A stretch of DNA of 64,000 bases from Triops longicaudatus (GCA_022885665.1 JAGQDJ010000031.1:620001-684000), one strand, 5' to 3'. Positions 26,868 through 40,075 are shown, numbered from the stretch's first letter. A program made the numbers and translations. The notes: generated from the sequence alone by a model not told the origin.

Positions 26868-29800
26868 TTATTTAGCTCCTATGACTATTCGGGGCAAAGG
26901 AGAGGAACCCGACGATGAGGGCGTCGACTGCCCTGTTTCTATCTGCAAACTTTCCAAAGAAAATTTACCAGTAGGCTTTTGGGTCAGAACGGATATCGTT
27001 CGATCTAACTTCCGTTTAAGTACCCGACTTGGCCGAATTTTCTTAATCAAGTAGTCCATTATTACACTCGTGATCACGGAAAACGCGAATTATTTTAAAG
27101 CAATTTAAGCTTACTTGGCCCACTAAAACGCCGCTCCCCATATTATACGTTTCCCATATTCCTAGCAGGACGTCTGGCAGCAAAGATAGGACGATCATTA
27201 GCAAAAAGGCTAACCAAATCGTTCCTGATGAGGACATGGTCACGTAGACCCAATAAAACGGCCAATTGTTCAGGTACTTTCTATCATGTGAACAAAGACA
27301 TTTTTATGACTCACATAAAAAGTACTTGTTTTACTCGAACTTACATGTAAAGGCCCGAATAAGCAAACGTAAGGCCGAGGAAGCCCACAATAGAAATAAA
27401 TACAGAAAAAAGATAGAGCCATGTCCAATACCTGGACTCCAATAGCAACTAGAAAGGAGGAAATCTATTAAATATTTTTAAGTTTACGGGGTTAACCGAT
27501 TATTTAGAAAAACTTACTTTAATATTTACAACAAAAATAACGATTTCGTACACAAGAGTTCCGAAACTAAATAAATCCAAATTCTTCCCGTCCGAAAAGA
27601 AAGCAGGATCTCCCTCCCACAGTAAAATGGCTCCATAGTAGGGTACTAAAGAATGCCATAGCCCTAAATGAAAAAAAAGTAGAGCAGACGTTACAAAATA
27701 ACACATGGTTTCTGTTTCAAATTTGCATACATGAAAGTAAAAAATCTCCTACACTTGGTATGTAATTTATAGTAAAAAATTAAATAGAGCGGACTCCACT
27801 GAAGTCGAATTCGGATAACATAAAATTCCATTTAACTAGAACCAAAGTTTCCCGTCCCTTTTTGTAATACTTAAGTAAATGAAAGTCCTGACGGGAAGAA
27901 TTTTCACTTAAGACAAAATTATTGACACGGTCCCGAGTCCTTCTTAAGCGGAGAGCACTGTATTTCAATCTGCAGTAGTAAATAAGAACTTACCAATTAC
28001 CGCAATAGGCGAAAGCCTACGCGGTCAGTCAATAAAAAAAAAGAACTTACCTAGTAAACTCCATTTGAAGAATTGAGGCCAAGACATCCGTGCATTTTTT
28101 GAAAGATCCCTGTATAAATGGACGTTTTGCAGAAGCTGATCAGGCGAAAAGTTTTGCTCCAGTAATCCAAAAATCAAAATCGGTAGTGACGTAAAGAAAA
28201 TGTTATAAAACGTCAAGAAAAAGCTGTCGTACAACGGCTGGAACAAAATAAAATGAAATTAATAATTTGCAGTGTGAGGAAATAAGACAATTGCTCAAAC
28301 CTCGCGGAACCTTCAGTGGTACATAAGTCGTGTAAAAAAATCTATTTTTGTAACCAGCGAAAGGCAATGCGAGCTATTGAGGATCTATGGATCTTACAAT
28401 AATAACAGTGTTCTTACCTGGGTTGAATAACCGCTATAGAACGCAAAGTAGACAACGGGCGTAATAAATGCGAAGTTTTTATAGAAAAAGTATTGCACTA
28501 ATGTCGATACACGCCAGTAGTACCAATGCCCATGGACTAGCAACACCCGACGAAGGAAGCGGAACTTCGCAAATGCAAAATCTGAACACCGTACAGCTTG
28601 ACGTCCTTCTTTTCCCATAATACCTTTTGACAAAAAGTCAAAGTTGTGATTTAACCGAACAATAAATAAAGATAATGTAATAGTACGAAATAATAACTGA
28701 AATACTGTTATTCTGTTTGTGATATATAGTGTTGCAATGTGCGTAACCCATTGTAATGAAGGATTAGAATAGTCTGGATAATACGGTAGTATTCCATATA
28801 ATGCATTCATGTCAGAAAACAAACAAGGCAGTTTTCTCAGAACAGACAGAAGTTAGTGGTATGAAAATGATAATGCATTCAAACCTTAAAGAAAGAATAT
28901 AAATGATTCTTCAACGTGGGTCAGTTAAGTTTACATTCTTATTTTAAGATTTGAATGCATTATCGTTTCCTTTTAATTTCGTAGATATTTTTTAGTTTAT
29001 TTATGAGATACGACAAGAAATTACGTCATTACCCCCCACCCCACCCCCAACAACAATAACAACAACAAATCAGCCCTTCCCTATAAACGGAGTAAAACTT
29101 ACATTTTTGCACGAGTATTCCACAGAGGCAGTTGAATGAAAATTTCCCAGTTAGTATACAAAAGTAAATTTGAGAGCACAACAGGGTGTTTAACTCACCT
29201 AAGCCAACATGAGCTTCTTGGATCATTGAAACATCATTAGCTCCATCGCCTATTGCTGCGGTAACTGGTTTGGAAATGAATCCTTTGGCAAGTTTTACAA
29301 CCTTCAGTGTGATACGAATAAGTTAATGGGCAACATAGGTATTTAAATTAAGTTCTGATACCTCTGCTTTTTGAATTGGCGACATTCTGCAGCACACAAC
29401 GCCGGTACAGTACTGGCAAACTTCTGCCAAAATCTCCCTGTGATCCTTCAATGCTAAAGCTAATGACTCTCCATCCACAACCAATCCAAACTGTTGCAAT
29501 GGCTCATCTCTAACCTGTCTCCTGCGAAAGATCAAAATAAATAAAAATACGCGTTAAAGAGTTAGTAAAGAAACGATTTGAAAAGGGGAATTATATTAAA
29601 GGCAAAGAGAAATTCAATAACCCACAACAATCACGTGTTTGATCCTTAAGACAAGTTTCAGACATAGACAAATAAATTCAGAAAAATCGCTTTTAAGTAA
29701 TAAGGAAGTTAAAAAATTTGAGAAACAAGAATTTTGAGTTTTCAATTACCGTATTTGCTTCAGCGTAATTTGACACTGCGCAGGCGATGACTGAGCAGTT

Positions 29801-32800
29801 AACCACAACTGGACTGTCCCTCTTTTAAAGTGCCCACAAGAAAACGAGATATTCACTGCAGTTTCCAATTTGTCCCCAGTTAAAATCCATATCTATTTAG
29901 GACAACCGTGATTTCTGTATTGCTGAAGTTACGATGAAACATTGTTTTCTCTTTTACTTTAATGCCGGCCGCTCTTAAAGCTTCAAGCGTTTCAGAAACG
30001 CCTTCTTGCAACCGATCTTCCACGCCGGTAGCTCCCAGTAACTCCAATTCACGTTCCACTAAAGAAAAAGCATGGGCCACTGCCTTGTCGCGGTCCGTTA
30101 ACATTTGACGAGCTAAACCGTACTGCAAATCGAATTGCACAAGTTGTTCACCGGTGAGTTGCCTTTTCGCAATGACTAATGTTCGTAAACCCAACTACAA
30201 AAAAAAAAGAAAAATAATAATAATTTTTCAAATCCGTATCTATCGCTTGATTATTAAATATTTGTAATTTACCAACGCGTAATCCGTTACATGCCTTAAC
30301 GTAGCATCTGCTGGTCCTACAACGGAATTCGGAACGATGGCACTCTCAGCGCCTTTACACAACAACCATATAGTTTTGTCAGGGAACTCCATTATCACAG
30401 ACATCCGCTTTCGATCTATAGTTTTTAAAAAAGAAAAGATTTATTTTAAATAAAGCGTGAAGAATAAATAAAACCAGTACGTTTATCAAGCCAGGGAACA
30501 AAATTAATCGGAACGCTTAGCTTTCGAATATTTTTCGCACTGTAGAACAGAACTTCAAGATAATCTCAGATTTCGTAATCTACACGCTAACGACTGATCT
30601 CACCACGAATGAAATTTCTAGCGAGGTCTATATCTTGAATTGCAGAATAGTGATATGGGATGGTAGCGTTGTAAAATTACGTGCTCACCAGACCAAAATG
30701 TCTCTGAGCTTTAAAGGCTTTGATTCTATCCAAATACGAAATTGTTGCGTTGTCTACGTTTTCCCAAATGTCGTGTATAGAGACGACATATGGGACTGCA
30801 ATAAATTACTCTTCAATCTTTTTTTTTCTTTTTTTTTGCGGGAAAAGGATACAAACAATGAGAGAAATATACAAAATACGTTCGAATTGCAGTTTTTTAT
30901 GAAAAAGCAAACACTAAGAATTACATAAATTTGTTTTTTGGACAACGGACTTACGCACTCAGCGAAATGTCAATGTCCAAGAATTTATTTATTTTATTTA
31001 TTTTTTTTTTTTTTGGCTTAGGAGCGACATCATAGCATTTATCATTCCACAGATATGTTTAGCTCACTACAGAAAATCATTCCAGTCGTACCAAATTATG
31101 TCTGTGATTCGTGCATCGGAAAAGATGCTCTAAGAATTTGGGATTACGTGTAGCTTTAGTAAGAGATGGATTGCTTTTCTTGTAACAAATGCAAAATTTT
31201 CCATAAACTCAAGGTCTAAGAAAAGACAAGCGCACATGCCAATGCTGAAGTACTGTGCTGTAATGTATAAGTACCAAAAATGGCCTTGTATATAGTCCTT
31301 GGGCATATTTGGGTTGAACAAACGAAAGACAGTACTGCGTCTTATTTTTGGTGAAATTTGTGTCAGTGAAGTTTAAAATTAATTCTTCGCCTCTTGCTGC
31401 AATGCGCTCCACCGCTTCTGCGAGGATTTCTCAAAATATCGACCAACATTTTTAATAGCAAACAGAAAAATGACCGTTAAAAATAGATACGGTTAATTTA
31501 ATGAAATACGAGTAAAATTCGTGTTATTCTCCAACTTATTAACAAACCACTAGGCTTTCTTTTATTCAACAGACAATTATGAGAGATACTTATTATTTGT
31601 GTAACGAGTCCATTCTGTGTACTGTGAGCAGGAAAAAAATTAATCGGGCAAACCTCAGAAGTCTAATTAGGCCTCTTGAGTCTGATTTATGTTCAATAAG
31701 GTGATGGGCTCGAACCAACCAGCGTAAGAGGTAGTCTACGCATCTTAAAAGAATACAACTTCCACAGTGCGTAAATGGCGCGTTTAGAACAAGAAAGGAA
31801 TTACCTCTCACTTCGCATGTGACAGGTTTGAGTCCCTTCACCTTTTTAAAGAAGATAAATCAGCCTCAAGAGCCCGAATTATACTTCTATGGTTTGCTTG
31901 GTGAACTTTTATCTGCTTACCACAGTATTGTATGTTGGAATCGCATCCTAGGCCTTTGCAGCAATGGCCCTAAAAACTGACAAAGGATTACTTTATATGT
32001 TTCCCACTAGATGGCAATCGCGTTGTCATTAATTCCTACAGACAACTTTTTTTTGGCGTCAAAGCAAACGTCGTGATATTTTGCGTGCCTTTGTTGATTT
32101 CTGAATTAAACTCGGTGGTAAACCACACTAGGGCTGTGTTTCCACTGCCGTCTTAACACGTGTTAAGGACCAAATCAGAACAGATTACCATGCTACTTTC
32201 GCTTACTAATACGTTCTTGCGACATCTACAGTTGCAAACACAGCATGAGTTATCTAAGAAACATGTTTGCGAGCGAAACTAGCACCGTTATCTGCAATAT
32301 TTTGTTCCGTAGCACGTATTAAGATGGCAATGGAAACACATCCTAGAAGAGTTTGATTAAAAAAATCTCATTGAAACTATAGACTTTCAAGGCTGTAGTA
32401 CTGTGAGGATTTTTTACAAAGAAAAAAAAACAGGTGAAACTAGCTCGGAAGCATTAGTAGTAGCCCACGCACAAGACTATATAATTGACGATTACGGCAT
32501 AGCCGCATACCAACGTGACGCAGTTAGCATAGCTTAATACTAAACAAATAAAATCTCTCATCGCTGCTTTGGGAACGACTCTTCCTCTGACGCAATCTTC
32601 CTTACTACCCCTCATCCTCTTACCAAACCAAAGTACCCTGTACTCTCTTTAGTCTAAAACATAATCAGAACATTTCTGTTAAGTAAAAACATTTCTGTTA
32701 AGTAAAAATCTCGAAGAAACTTACCCGAATCGAAGTCCAAAACATGTAAACGTCTATAGCGCCGTGTTTCACCCCGTACAGTTAAGATACACAGATCACC

Positions 32801-35800
32801 CTCATCGCCGTGGTAAATTATTCCTAGCCTGTAAACATAATGTGTTCTCTCAGGTTCATTGAATGTTTGTGAACGAACTTTTTACGGTTTGCTACCTGTT
32901 GCAAGCTTCGACTAGTGCCTTTTCATCCGGACTAGATGCCTCGTATTCATACTGGCATTTGGATGACGGACTATCTTCAACAAAAGCTTGATTAGAGTAG
33001 GCCTCCAACGAGGAGAACGAAGAGGGATCATCAGGTGTAATGGAACCGTTTGTTGAATTTGAATTCCTTTTCGGTTTGAAGAAAAACTTGGCTTTAGGCA
33101 CTTGAAGTTTATTTTTCTCCTCTTCGCAACTCTTATCTGGTTGCCGATTGGCGCGAACTGTGTGGCATAGAGCCAAAACCACAAAGAAATCTTCGAGTTC
33201 CGTCTGTTATACCAAAAAGATGAATCGAGTTAAATTCTTAACACTTGCATGAATCGCGAAGTCTAACAGTACCGTAAAGCGTTCAACTGGTGAGAAATTT
33301 CGGTCGGATTCGTCATCAGCTTTTAGCAACTTGCCATCTTGCTCAAGGTATTTCATACCGTTAATGGAGCACTGCCGAAATTGCATTAGGTTTTCAGTCA
33401 AAGTACCCGTTTTGTCCGTAAACAAGTGTTGAACCTAAGAGCAAAACAAAAAGACGAAAACAAAACACTATCAGAGAGTAACAAAAATGGTTTTTTCGAT
33501 GGATGTCCTATGCTACGTGCACACAGTATTCTTGGTTGCCAACACTGATATCCGTTAATGTAAAATAGAGGCTTTTACAAGAGAACGGTCTATGATAAAA
33601 AGTATCCCGCGAAAGTAAACTGAGAATAAGAAAATACCAACGACATGGCGTCAAATTTTCATTAAGTGTAAAAAGTATAAAATGTCGGAAAGTAAATTAA
33701 AGCATGACTATGTATGAAAAAACTAGTAAGGAAAAGAAGAATTATTCAAAAAATGTTACGCTTCACAACGTATGAGAAAACAATTTTCTTTACTTGTCCC
33801 AGTTCCTCGTTCAAATCAGAAGAGTTACAAATCGCAGCTTGGTTCGTTTCTTGACAGATTAATTCTTCGTCCCACTTAAAGAACAAGGAACCGAGAAATT
33901 TCTGAAGTTCTGTCAAAGAAACGAAAGATAAAATTCCTTTATAAATAAAGAAAAGAATTTAAAATAGAAGGTCTTACCTAAGGTGACGTAGAGCGAGATA
34001 GGGATCACGTAGTTAAAAATTATTAAAAAGGAGAAAAAATCCTGAAGGACGCCTTTGAAAGTGACCATTTGCTTAGAATCTAAGGACCAGTACCACGGAT
34101 GACCTACATTTTTCAACACGTTTTGTTGAAGTCAAATACAAACGCAAACAGCAAGTAAGGGAGACATTGTTAAGTGACCTTAATATAGGTTTCACCTTCA
34201 ATTGCGCTGGATTCGTAAGCATATTTCAGTGCCGTGCAAGTCCCAACTTCTAGAAGCAGTAAGAACATGTAGAAAATCAGGAAAGCATTCATGGTTTTTT
34301 CCACTGTCGAAAATTTGTTGCTCGTGAGTTTCGAATTCAGCGCCATTTTTGTTTCCGGACCGGTATACACCGCACAGCCTACAGCAAAGTTAAGTAATTC
34401 ATTCCATAAAAAAATTTAAATTCAAAACATATTTAATTGTGCTAGTATATTTTTAGGATACTATAGAAGAAATAATAAAAAAAAGAAAGTTTGGGAAAAA
34501 AACGCAGTTAATAGTATTTTTATGGGTATTTTGATTCTTAAGAGAGGGAATAAGAAGATTAGTCTTTGAAGTATTGAAATTAACCACCATAAACAAATTC
34601 AGTATCTTTCAGCCGGGATCCTTTCAGTAAAAGATTATCGGCGCTCAACGAAATGGTCATCATAGGCATGGAGAGCTGATTAGTTCCGTAAATGTTCATT
34701 TTGCCAAGGAACTTGTACAAGTCCGCTGACGGATTTTGGCATTCTATCGAGGCGCGCAAAGTAGACAGCAACTCCGGAGTATTATAGCACTTCGTTTCCT
34801 TTGGGCCATATCGTACCTAATAAGTCGCGACACATTAGTCTTTCCTCACACGGATGATGCCGCTCGTGTACGCGGCCTAAATTTGAGAAAGGTGAGGAAG
34901 TGCAGGACGACTTAAATGGAGTGAAACAGAGCAAACAAACCAGTGTGGTGCACTACTAGTTTTTTTTTATTACATTATTTACGTTTTTTTTAGGTTGAAT
35001 TTGTATTCAGGTCCTGTTCTAATCCGAGGTACTTTTATAACAAAATTTCTTGATTTTTCTTATGAACGGATACAGCCGAAATAATAATAATGAAAATAAT
35101 CACGTCTTTGACCAATTTTTTACACGCATTTTCTTAACTTTGCAACAGTACACAAAGGTGGCCGAGTGACGTTCGCGTAAAGAGTCTTACATTCAGCTTT
35201 ATCGTACTCGGATTCAGCGGTAATTGTGCATACAGTACTGTTCAAGGTTCTTTAGATTGTACTCTACATATACAGTCGTGCCTCGGAATGTAAGTAGGAT
35301 ATAGGAAAGTTTTGCGCGCTTTTTACCTTCAGATTGGTTTCTCCGTCTAAATTAGCAGTGGTGATACAGCATTTTCCTTCTGGAGTGCTAGACGCGAGGA
35401 GAACCAAATCACACGGAAAACCTTCGTCTCTTCGAATCAGTACAATATCGCCCACTTGGATGGCCTTGGACTTGATTTTCTAGACACAGAAGGAAAACGT
35501 CATTACAAAATAGAAACAGACAATGCGAGACAGATGAATTGGCCTCATTTACGAAAGGTAGTATACTAGAAACTATTCATTTTTTCTAGTATCTTCCTGA
35601 TCCGCTATTAATATTCTGTGAAGATCACAATTCTGTGGAAGTTGCCAAAAATGCTTTTAAAAATTTGAGATAAAAACAATAGTCTTATTTCATATTTGGG
35701 GGTAGGGTGGGGTGGGATAAACAATAGAGATCGCAATGACGTCACGCCCTTTCTAGCCCGATAACGTGTACACTATCGCTGCCGGTGGGAATGATTAACG

Positions 35801-37312
35801 TAAAGCCCTTAATCTTGTCTTATTATTAAATGTCCCGCATGTTCAGAAGCTCCTCCCACCCCATTCTTTCCTACTCTGCGAGCTTTGAAAGTTAAATTTT
35901 TCAAGAAATGCGACCTGAATTATTGATTTGGAAGTGATTTTTAAAAAGGTGGTACAGCACATATGTGAACAGCACGTTCGCTGTCCCTGAAATGTTTAAT
36001 CTACTTTTTGGAGGGCTTTACCTGTATGTTTCCTTGTTGAACGATATCTACAGGGCGCTGATTAACTTCCTCGTCGCCTCGGTGCCGTAACCAGTCTTCA
36101 TACGCTTGCTTGGCTGCCGTCACGCTGATAACGAATATAAGGGGAAGCGTAGACGTACTGGGACTAACAGGACTGTCGATGCATAACTAGATATTAAAAT
36201 GGAAAAAAAATATACACTGCTGTGCGTGAGCAGATGAGCTAATGAAGGAAGCTGCTTAAAAAGGGAAAGGAAGTTAAAGTTACTTTACCTGTATTACAGC
36301 CACGCAAAGGAAGTAAAAGTTGGCAATACGGCGGAATTGCTCAAATAAGTTTTTCGGAATAAAATTCCATACTGTGTACTAGAAAATAGTTGAAAAGTTC
36401 AGAAAACTAAGATAGTTTACACGGAAATACATTAACAAAAGGAGAGCGTAAAGAAATAGACGGAATACTAAATATGTAACGTGAGAAAAATTAGAAATTA
36501 AAGGAGTTTAGTTACAGAATTTTAATCATCTGGGAACTGTAAAGTACCTCAGAAAAGAAAAACGTGAGACGGTGAGACGGATTAAAAATAGCTAGAGTCT
36601 AAAAGAATTTTCAAGTTTTTACTGTGACCTAAAGTCTGAAATGCTATAAATTTCCCATTATGTATCGTACTTTAGCACGCAAATTTTATTTCGGATGGGT
36701 GCTATCCTCAACAACGCGCTACTAAAACTGACTCCTCATCATGAATAGTGATCTGTGGGAACTCGGTATTTGGTATCTTCGTTTAACAGTGATGTTCAGC
36801 TATAACTGGAAATTTAATAAATTTTTATTAAAATTCGTATACGAGGTGTTCACGACTTTGGATCTGGAAGTTGTACTGGCTTAGGATTGAATAATAAGAC
36901 TGATTATACAGCGCATTCTACAAATACGTGCTGTTTTATTGATAAACATTCGTTAAGGGGAACAAGGACGAAGTAATTACGTCAAAACAGGAAGGAAACG
37001 TATGCAGAGTAATTCAAAGTGGACTACATAGATGAATTCTCCTCAGCTTTAGGCTAAAACGTTACACTGAATAGCTAATAAGACTAAAGATAGTATTTGA
37101 GAGATTTTTAACAAAAACTGTTCCTGGTGTCAAAGTATCGAAGCTTTCAATCACATTCGACTTAAAATTAAGCAATATACATATTAATTCTCACGGTAAC
37201 TTACTTTTGACGTTTTGAGTTTATTGTTGGGGAAAGATTGGGGAACGTACCCATCGCCCAATTGGTCCGGTATTTGGTGGCCCACGTGAAAGAACCGATT
37301 GTTGGAACCGGA
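26868..37312 (-). CDS. ATP11: Phospholipid-transporting P4-ATPase, ATP11 type (flippase)
   Basis: A class-VI P4-ATPase moves aminophospholipids from the outer to the inner membrane leaflet, normally with a CDC50 partner (none here). Exons 5' to 3': 37205-37312, 36289-36378, 36022-36186, 35327-35479, 34585-34816, 34196-34378, 33978-34103, 33794-33909, 33273-33434, 32896-33203, 32725-32828, 30273-30415, 29958-30194, 29750-29892, 29362-29521, 29199-29301, 28418-28623, 28051-28237, 27518-27663, 27345-27448, 27115-27280, 26868-27041. All phases match and the total is about 1,170 residues, usual for ATP11. Landmarks: VGHQIPDQLG..YVPQSFPNN (N-terminus), NFIPKNLFEQFRRIANFYF (first membrane helix), DGETNLK (actuator loop), FTDKTGTLTEN (phosphorylated Asp), KGAES (nucleotide domain), ILTGDKLETA, GDGANDVSMIQ (hinge) and KEGRQAVRCSDFAFAKFRFL (ATP11-like). 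The start exon is not located; exon 37205-37312 begins in phase 0. No catalytic residue is missing. Confidence 0.93.
28864..28970. repeat. Intronic fold-back element
   Basis: A perfect 15-base inverted repeat (28869-28883 against 28950-28964, GATAATGCATTCAAA) sits inside a longer imperfect one of roughly 40 bases per arm. The spacer is about 66 bases between the perfect arms. It lies in the flippase intron between 28623 and 29199. It may be a small MITE remnant or a stem that forms in the pre-mRNA. Confidence 0.5.
29032..29068 (-). repeat. C/G-run and AAC microsatellite in flippase intron
   Basis: Plus-strand C runs of 6, 4 and 5 separated by single A bases (29032-29048) give a G-rich tract on the sense (minus) strand of the flippase gene. 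A (AAC/AAT)n run follows to 29068. The G tract could form a quadruplex or bind G-run splicing factors. Confidence 0.5.
32669..32707. repeat. Two-copy tandem repeat, about 19-20 bases
   Basis: AACATTTCTGTTAAGTAAA occurs twice in succession in the flippase intron, just downstream (minus strand) of exon 32725-32828. The copies are identical, so this is a recent slippage or duplication event. It lies close to the exon's donor but does not touch it. Confidence 0.6.
35698..35716 (+). repeat. G-quadruplex motif in flippase intron
   Basis: Four G runs (5, 3, 4, 3) separated by loops TA, T and T match the classic quadruplex pattern. It is on the plus strand, so on the template strand of the minus-strand flippase gene, in the intron between 35479 and 36022. 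Confidence 0.6.
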
Positions 37313-39500
37313 CTGCGGTTTCTTTTTCTATTTTTTTGGGGGAAATAAAGGTGAAATAGCATTCAAAAATCCATTAAGGAAGTTTATTTTTCAGAATTCA
37401 TTGCACAAAAAGTTCATCCATGAGAAATTCGCCGAGTGCCAAAAAAGGCCAACCGAAACAAAGAGTTCCAAAACGGTTTCTTTTTCTCCCTTTCACGCGT
37501 AATTGGGAAACAAATAGTGTATTATATGGGAACGATTTTTAAGTGCATGGTAATTTCAAAAGAATAAATATAAAAAGGCGAAAGTACACGCAAAAAGAAG
37601 AGGTTACTTAACGACTGCTTACTGTAGTATAACTGTGATATTCAATTGTCTTGTTTTACCGCAGTTTTAAGAAAATATATTTTAATTGATTTACGTAAAA
37701 CAGTACAGAGCAAATTCCTTATTTTATGGTACATTTCATTCTGTAAATAAACAATTATGCTTGTACTTGGCGTTGATTAACGGTTACCACAAATGTTATT
37801 AAGATTATTATCGAGTGAATTGACTAACTAATTCGTCTCTTAAAAATACAAAAGAACCCATGGTTGAAATTACAGCAACTCAGATAAATTAACAACGAAG
37901 TCTTGAATTGAAATGTATATTAATCATCTAAAGTAACCTATTGCATGGATCTCAAGTAGAAAGTAACATCGTGGTTAAATGTATCGACGTTTAAAATTAA
38001 ACCTAATGTACTTCTAGTTTCGTTAGATTTAAAAGCTACAGTTTCCTTAAGTTTTGGGGAATAATGCCGTAAGAATAAATGGAGTATACTATCAGCCACG
38101 TAAACATAAAGGCAACATTTAGCAATTGTTCCCGCGGAGCGAGATAACACGTAATCTTTTGGTTTCCAAGATTTGGGTTACAGCGGCTTCCGTGGAACGT
38201 ACACTGCTTTTGTCCTAATTCAAAGTACTAATATGCCGGAATTACGTATTCTTTGCCTATCGCCACATTCGAAATTAAAGTTACTCACGAAAGGAAGGAA
38301 GAAAAAAGGAAGGACAAAGATAAGGAAACCGACTAATTCCTAGTCTAATACGAATACTTTCTGGGTATACTAATCTACATAGGAAGTTAGGTTGCCGTGT
38401 ATCTTAGCAAGTGGCTAAGAAAGAATTGATAAGCTCGTCTACGTTGAAACCAAGTATGCTAGACTTCTCGTAGATTCCCAAGCTAGTCAAGAATAGTCGA
38501 TAAAAAAGACCACGTTTTGGAACAGGCTTATTGAAGAAACTAATGGTGATAAAAAAAAGTTTTATTATTACCAAAATCCGGCGCAAAATAGCTGGCCATC
38601 CCATCGCGAATGAAAGCAAGGACACAGCATCGATTTTTTGGATGGCAAAGAAAAGCTGTCCCTTACTCGTAAAAGAAAGGTCTTCGTACTCTTTGCACTT
38701 TTTTGCAATGATTCACCACCAAGGTGAAGCTTACACTTCAGAATCTTTGTGGACCACCAGGGCAAAATTCACTTTGCCGATACTTTTATAAAAATCCATG
38801 GCATCGACTATTATTCCATTTATAAACAGAGCAGAGGGAAGTTGGCACTTTAAAAGAAGAGCTGCAAATACAACCAGTAATTTTTGTTATTGAAACAACT
38901 AAGCAGTACTTTAAAAGATCGCACTTCACGTTTGAAAACTTAAACTTACAAGGTTTGTGTTTTTAAGGAGGTGAAAGCAAAACAAAGGTGGTTGGTCTCG
39001 TTCGTAAAAACGTTTCTATTCCGTTTTAGCTCAACTTACTTACTGTCGTAACTCACGCTCACGCTCACTCGCCACGCTCTCCGGGATTCGAGTGACTGAA
39101 GTGCAAAAGCACTTGGCTTTCCCTTACTGCTCCACAACTCCCTCCCACCTAAGGTCCTTTTCACTGTTCATTGGGATGACGTCAGAAAGGACCTCTACCT
39201 ATTTATTTCACACAAAGTAGCAAATCTCTGCTTTCCATCATTAGATCTGTACGTTTCGAAGTCATTAAAATTTATTGCATTTATTAGCGACTACTATAAA
39301 CAGACGTTTCCAAAAATCGAATCACCTTTTGTTACACCTGCTTGAGGATTTAAGATAATTCTTGTTTTGGCTGGAAACCCATAAAAGTGTGTTAGGTGAC
39401 TTTGAGTATAAGTAATTGCGGATTGCTGTAATGTAAATATTATAGTGTATTTCATAATCCGTACGACTTTTACCTCTGTAGATTGACAGAATGTTATCTA
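37313..39500. other. Upstream region of the flippase gene, start exon not found
   Basis: The first coding exon and promoter should lie here on the minus strand. One possible short start exon is the ATG near 38799 (MDFYKSIGK followed by a GTGAAT donor in phase 0), but the donor is weak and I do not claim it. A donor-like GACA|GTAAGTAAG near 39040 (minus) could end a 5' untranslated exon. The less AT-rich block at 39050-39170 contains a perfect 6-bp inverted repeat (AAGTGC AAAA GCACTT, 39099-39114) and may be promoter-proximal. Confidence 0.35.
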
Positions 39501-39540
39501 AGACCGTTGTAAGTTGATATACAGTGGCAGCATGGGGGGA

Positions 39541-39683
39541 GGGTGCATTTGCATTTGGACAGTACTGCCACGATGTAGCTCGTGCCGGTTGGGGAGATAC
39601 TACAAAAGCTATTGGGAAAGCTTGTAGTGGTGAACGTGGTCGTTTCGTTGTTCGCTTTTGGACAAGGGGTGCATTTGCACCCC
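39541..39683. mobile_element. Small element, copy 1, flanked by 13-bp direct repeats
   Basis: A 109-base core at 39554-39662 recurs at 40076-40184 with roughly ten differences. Copy 1 is bounded by the 13-mer GGGTGCATTTGCA at 39541-39553 and again at 39667-39679. The right-hand copy is part of an 8-bp perfect palindrome (39666-39683). Homology between copies stops just inside the direct repeats, which is what an insertion with a target-site duplication gives. The open frames crossing it differ between copies and look incidental. No transposase or RNA polymerase III promoter box was recognised. Confidence 0.45.
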
Positions 39684-40075
39684 AACTTACAGTCGCCGAA
39701 AATACCAGTGAAGGAACGGACCATTTAACGTTTATCTCTGAGTTTTGCAAAGACTTGTCTGAACGCTTATGTAATCTGGATTTGTTGTTGATTATCACGA
39801 CATATATCTATTAGCTATACTTATTATATTATCTGTTCTTCTCCGCAATTGTATGCGTTCTTTTTTGGTTATTTTTTAGATTATCGCGATGTATTCGGTG
39901 GGCATTTGAGACGTGAGAGACCACGACGCTGTGTGGCTGGCATTCCCGGTGTCCGCAATGCCTGGCACGACGTGGTGAGGAAAAGGGAATCGGGAGGAGA
40001 GACAGGGGTGGGGTGCACGAAGGTGGACTTGGTAGAAACGTGACATGGTAGAAAGGTAAAAAGCTTGCAAGCGCG

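Noticed and set aside
30980..31015. ATTT/T-run low-complexity tract in a flippase intron
   Set aside because: An ordinary AT-rich microsatellite with no further structure.
31593..31841. Second tRNA-like B box (GGTTCGAGCCC, minus strand) in a flippase intron
   Set aside because: No matching A box at proper spacing and no cloverleaf; too weak to call.
39322..39814. Open frames of 96 and 158 codons across the 39.5 kb element on both strands
   Set aside because: The second copy of the element does not keep either frame, so they are probably incidental to a less AT-rich repeat.
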